From an uncultured Sutterella sp. (GTDB taxonomy: Bacteria; Pseudomonadota; Gammaproteobacteria; Burkholderiales; Burkholderiaceae_F): a stretch of 5,812 nt of DNA. Position 1 is the first letter of the stretch; every line of letters starts with the position of its first letter. Under the pieces are notes generated by a model. That model was not told where the DNA came from. It ran no database searches and was given only the letters and a program-made list of their open reading frames with translations. The position numbers and the translations under genes were made by a program. Where the stretch lies: positions 1 to 5,812 of the forward strand of contig CAJJMF010000159.1 of assembly GCA_905192805.1 (NCBI GenBank), in the 5' to 3' direction. Of the stretch, positions 4,612 to 5,812 are shown piece by piece.

Positions 4612-5805
4612 TTAGGCTTTCGGGATACGAATGCGCGAACGATCGATCGCGGCGACGTTCTTAGCGCCCGTCAAGATCATGGCGACCTGCAATTCGCTCT
4701 TCATGCGGTTGGCAAAGAGTTCAACGCCATCAGCAAGACCACCGTGGGCAGCACGCACGAAGTGACGACCCGAGAGGCAAGCATCGGCGCCCATCGCCAA
4801 GTACTTGAGAATGTCGGTACCGCGGTGGCAAGTCCCGTCCACCAAAATCATGCATTTACCATTGATACGATCGGCAATTTCAGGAAGCACAGCTGCAGTA
4901 CCTGCCGTATCCGCGAGCGTACGACCACCGTGATTCGACACCACGATACCGGCGGCACCCGCCTTCAAGGCCAAGAGGGCTTCATCAGGGGTCATAATGC
5001 CCTTGAAGAACAAGGGTAACGGACTTGCCTTCACCAGTTGCTTCAACTGTTCCAAGGTCTTCGGTTCGACCGTCTGCCCCGGCGTAGCACGCGCTGCACG
5101 CCCAGCGGAGTCTAAGTCAATCGTCAAAGCGACGGCACCGCCTTCATAGGCCTTCTTCATGCGGAGAATGATTTCTTCCTGTAAACGGGGTTTCAAACCA
5201 ACGATGGCCTTGAATCCCTTGCTCTTGAGGGTTTGCAAGCGTTTTTCAAAGACATCAATCGGGTCACCAATCCCGTCAGCAACGGCACCCAAGGTCCCAG
5301 CACGCGTCATCCCTTCACAGATCGCGGTCACAAATTCTTCTTCCGTTAACTTGCCACCCATGTTGTAGGTCGTACCGCCGGTCGGGGCAGCCATCAACGG
5401 CATGGAGAGCGTTTCACTGAAGAACTTGAAGGACATGTCGGGCTTTTTCACGTCGTGCATGGCACGAGCATTGAGTTGCACCGCAGCTAAACTGTCATAG
5501 TTAGCCTGGAAGCTACGATTGGCACCCATACCGCCAAAACCCGGTACCTGACCAATGCAGGGGCCACGGCCGTTACATTCCGGGCAAACCGCACAACGCG
5601 GGAACATCATTTCACGCGCACGGTTACGCACTTCCTCATAGGTCATCTTGCCCGTGAGCGGACGGACCTTCGGGGCTTCTGCGGGGGCTTCCGCAGCGCT
5701 GGCAGCGCTCACGCCCACGCCCGTAATTCCCATGGCCGATGCGGCACCCATGACAGCTCCACCTCGCAAGAACGCACGACGATCCAATTTGACAGAGTTT
5801 TCCAT
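4612..5805 (-). CDS. Tat-exported FMN-dependent alpha-hydroxyacid oxidase/dehydrogenase-family protein with N-terminal Cys cluster
   Basis: A 397-residue protein. Residues 8-14 (DRRAFLR) form a twin-arginine motif, followed by an Ala/Gly-rich hydrophobic stretch and a likely cleavage near residues 37-38, so the folded, cofactor-loaded enzyme is predicted to be periplasmic. After a short linker come four cysteines, C71, C74, C77 and C83 (CAVCPEC, then GRGPC), in a pattern that could bind an Fe-S cluster or metal. The remainder is the FMN-binding TIM barrel of the (S)-2-hydroxyacid oxidase / L-lactate dehydrogenase / glycolate oxidase family: MPLMAAPTGG (135-144), LTIDLDSAG (227-235), FFKGIMTPDEA (266-276, K268 matching the flavin-stabilising lysine), VVSNHGGRTL (288-297, catalytic H292 and R295), and DGTCHRGTD (323-331). 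The last deviates from the usual DGGVRRG phosphate loop. Substrate cannot be read from sequence. The right window edge is 7 nt upstream, so no SD or promoter is visible and the start rests on the Tat signal. The cytochrome downstream is a likely electron partner. Confidence 0.88.
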   Translation of the reverse strand: MENSVKLDRRAFLRGGAVMGAASAMGITGVGVSAASAAEAPAEAPKVRPLTGKMTYEEVRNRAREMMFPRCAVCPECNGRGPCIGQVPGFGGMGANRSFQANYDSLAAVQLNARAMHDVKKPDMSFKFFSETLSMPLMAAPTGGTTYNMGGKLTEEEFVTAICEGMTRAGTLGAVADGIGDPIDVFEKRLQTLKSKGFKAIVGLKPRLQEEIILRMKKAYEGGAVALTIDLDSAGRAARATPGQTVEPKTLEQLKQLVKASPLPLFFKGIMTPDEALLALKAGAAGIVVSNHGGRTLADTAGTAAVLPEIADRINGKCMILVDGTCHRGTDILKYLAMGADACLSGRHFVRAAHGGLADGVELFANRMKSELQVAMILTGAKNVAAIDRSRIRIPKA

Positions 5806-5812
5806 AATTATC

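Overview
The window most likely comes from a proteobacterium with about 50-55% GC by eye. My best guess is an anaerobic, host-associated Sutterellaceae-like betaproteobacterium. This placement is inference: LeuC and LeuD resemble the proteobacterial large and small isopropylmalate isomerase subunits, genes often start with strong AAGGAG Shine-Dalgarno (SD) sites, and a Tat-exported flavoprotein sits next to a small multihaem cytochrome c. A gammaproteobacterium with leuABCD order cannot be excluded.

Right-pointing half (1-2285): the end of a leucine-biosynthesis operon. It holds the 3' end of leuB, then complete leuC and leuD, spaced by 2 and 12 bp with an SD in front of each. A clean intrinsic terminator closes the unit at 2253-2285. 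LeuC and LeuD together form isopropylmalate isomerase, and LeuB carries out the next, oxidative step.

Left-pointing half (2292-5805), read from high to low coordinates: (i) a Tat-exported FMN-dependent alpha-hydroxyacid oxidase/dehydrogenase-family protein with an N-terminal four-cysteine cluster; (ii) 111 bp carrying two hairpins; (iii) a small secreted three-haem cytochrome c resembling the haem domain of Shewanella-type flavocytochrome c; (iv) about 207 bp with a candidate promoter and a 10-bp direct repeat; (v) a one-component regulator with a ModE/LysR-like winged helix fused to a periplasmic-binding-protein-like sensor domain; (vi) a structured leader of about 205 bp ending in an intrinsic terminator that runs straight into the SD of (vii) a small exported protein of unknown family.

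The working interpretation, which is inference, is that (i) and (iii) form a periplasmic redox pair: an alpha-hydroxyacid-type flavoenzyme exchanging electrons with a dedicated haem carrier. The regulator would sense a small molecule and control the pair or itself. The best candidates for something undescribed are the FMN-enzyme/Fcc-type-cytochrome pairing with its added cysteine cluster, and the attenuator-like leader in front of the orphan exported protein. No RNA genes, CRISPR arrays or insertion sequences were seen.
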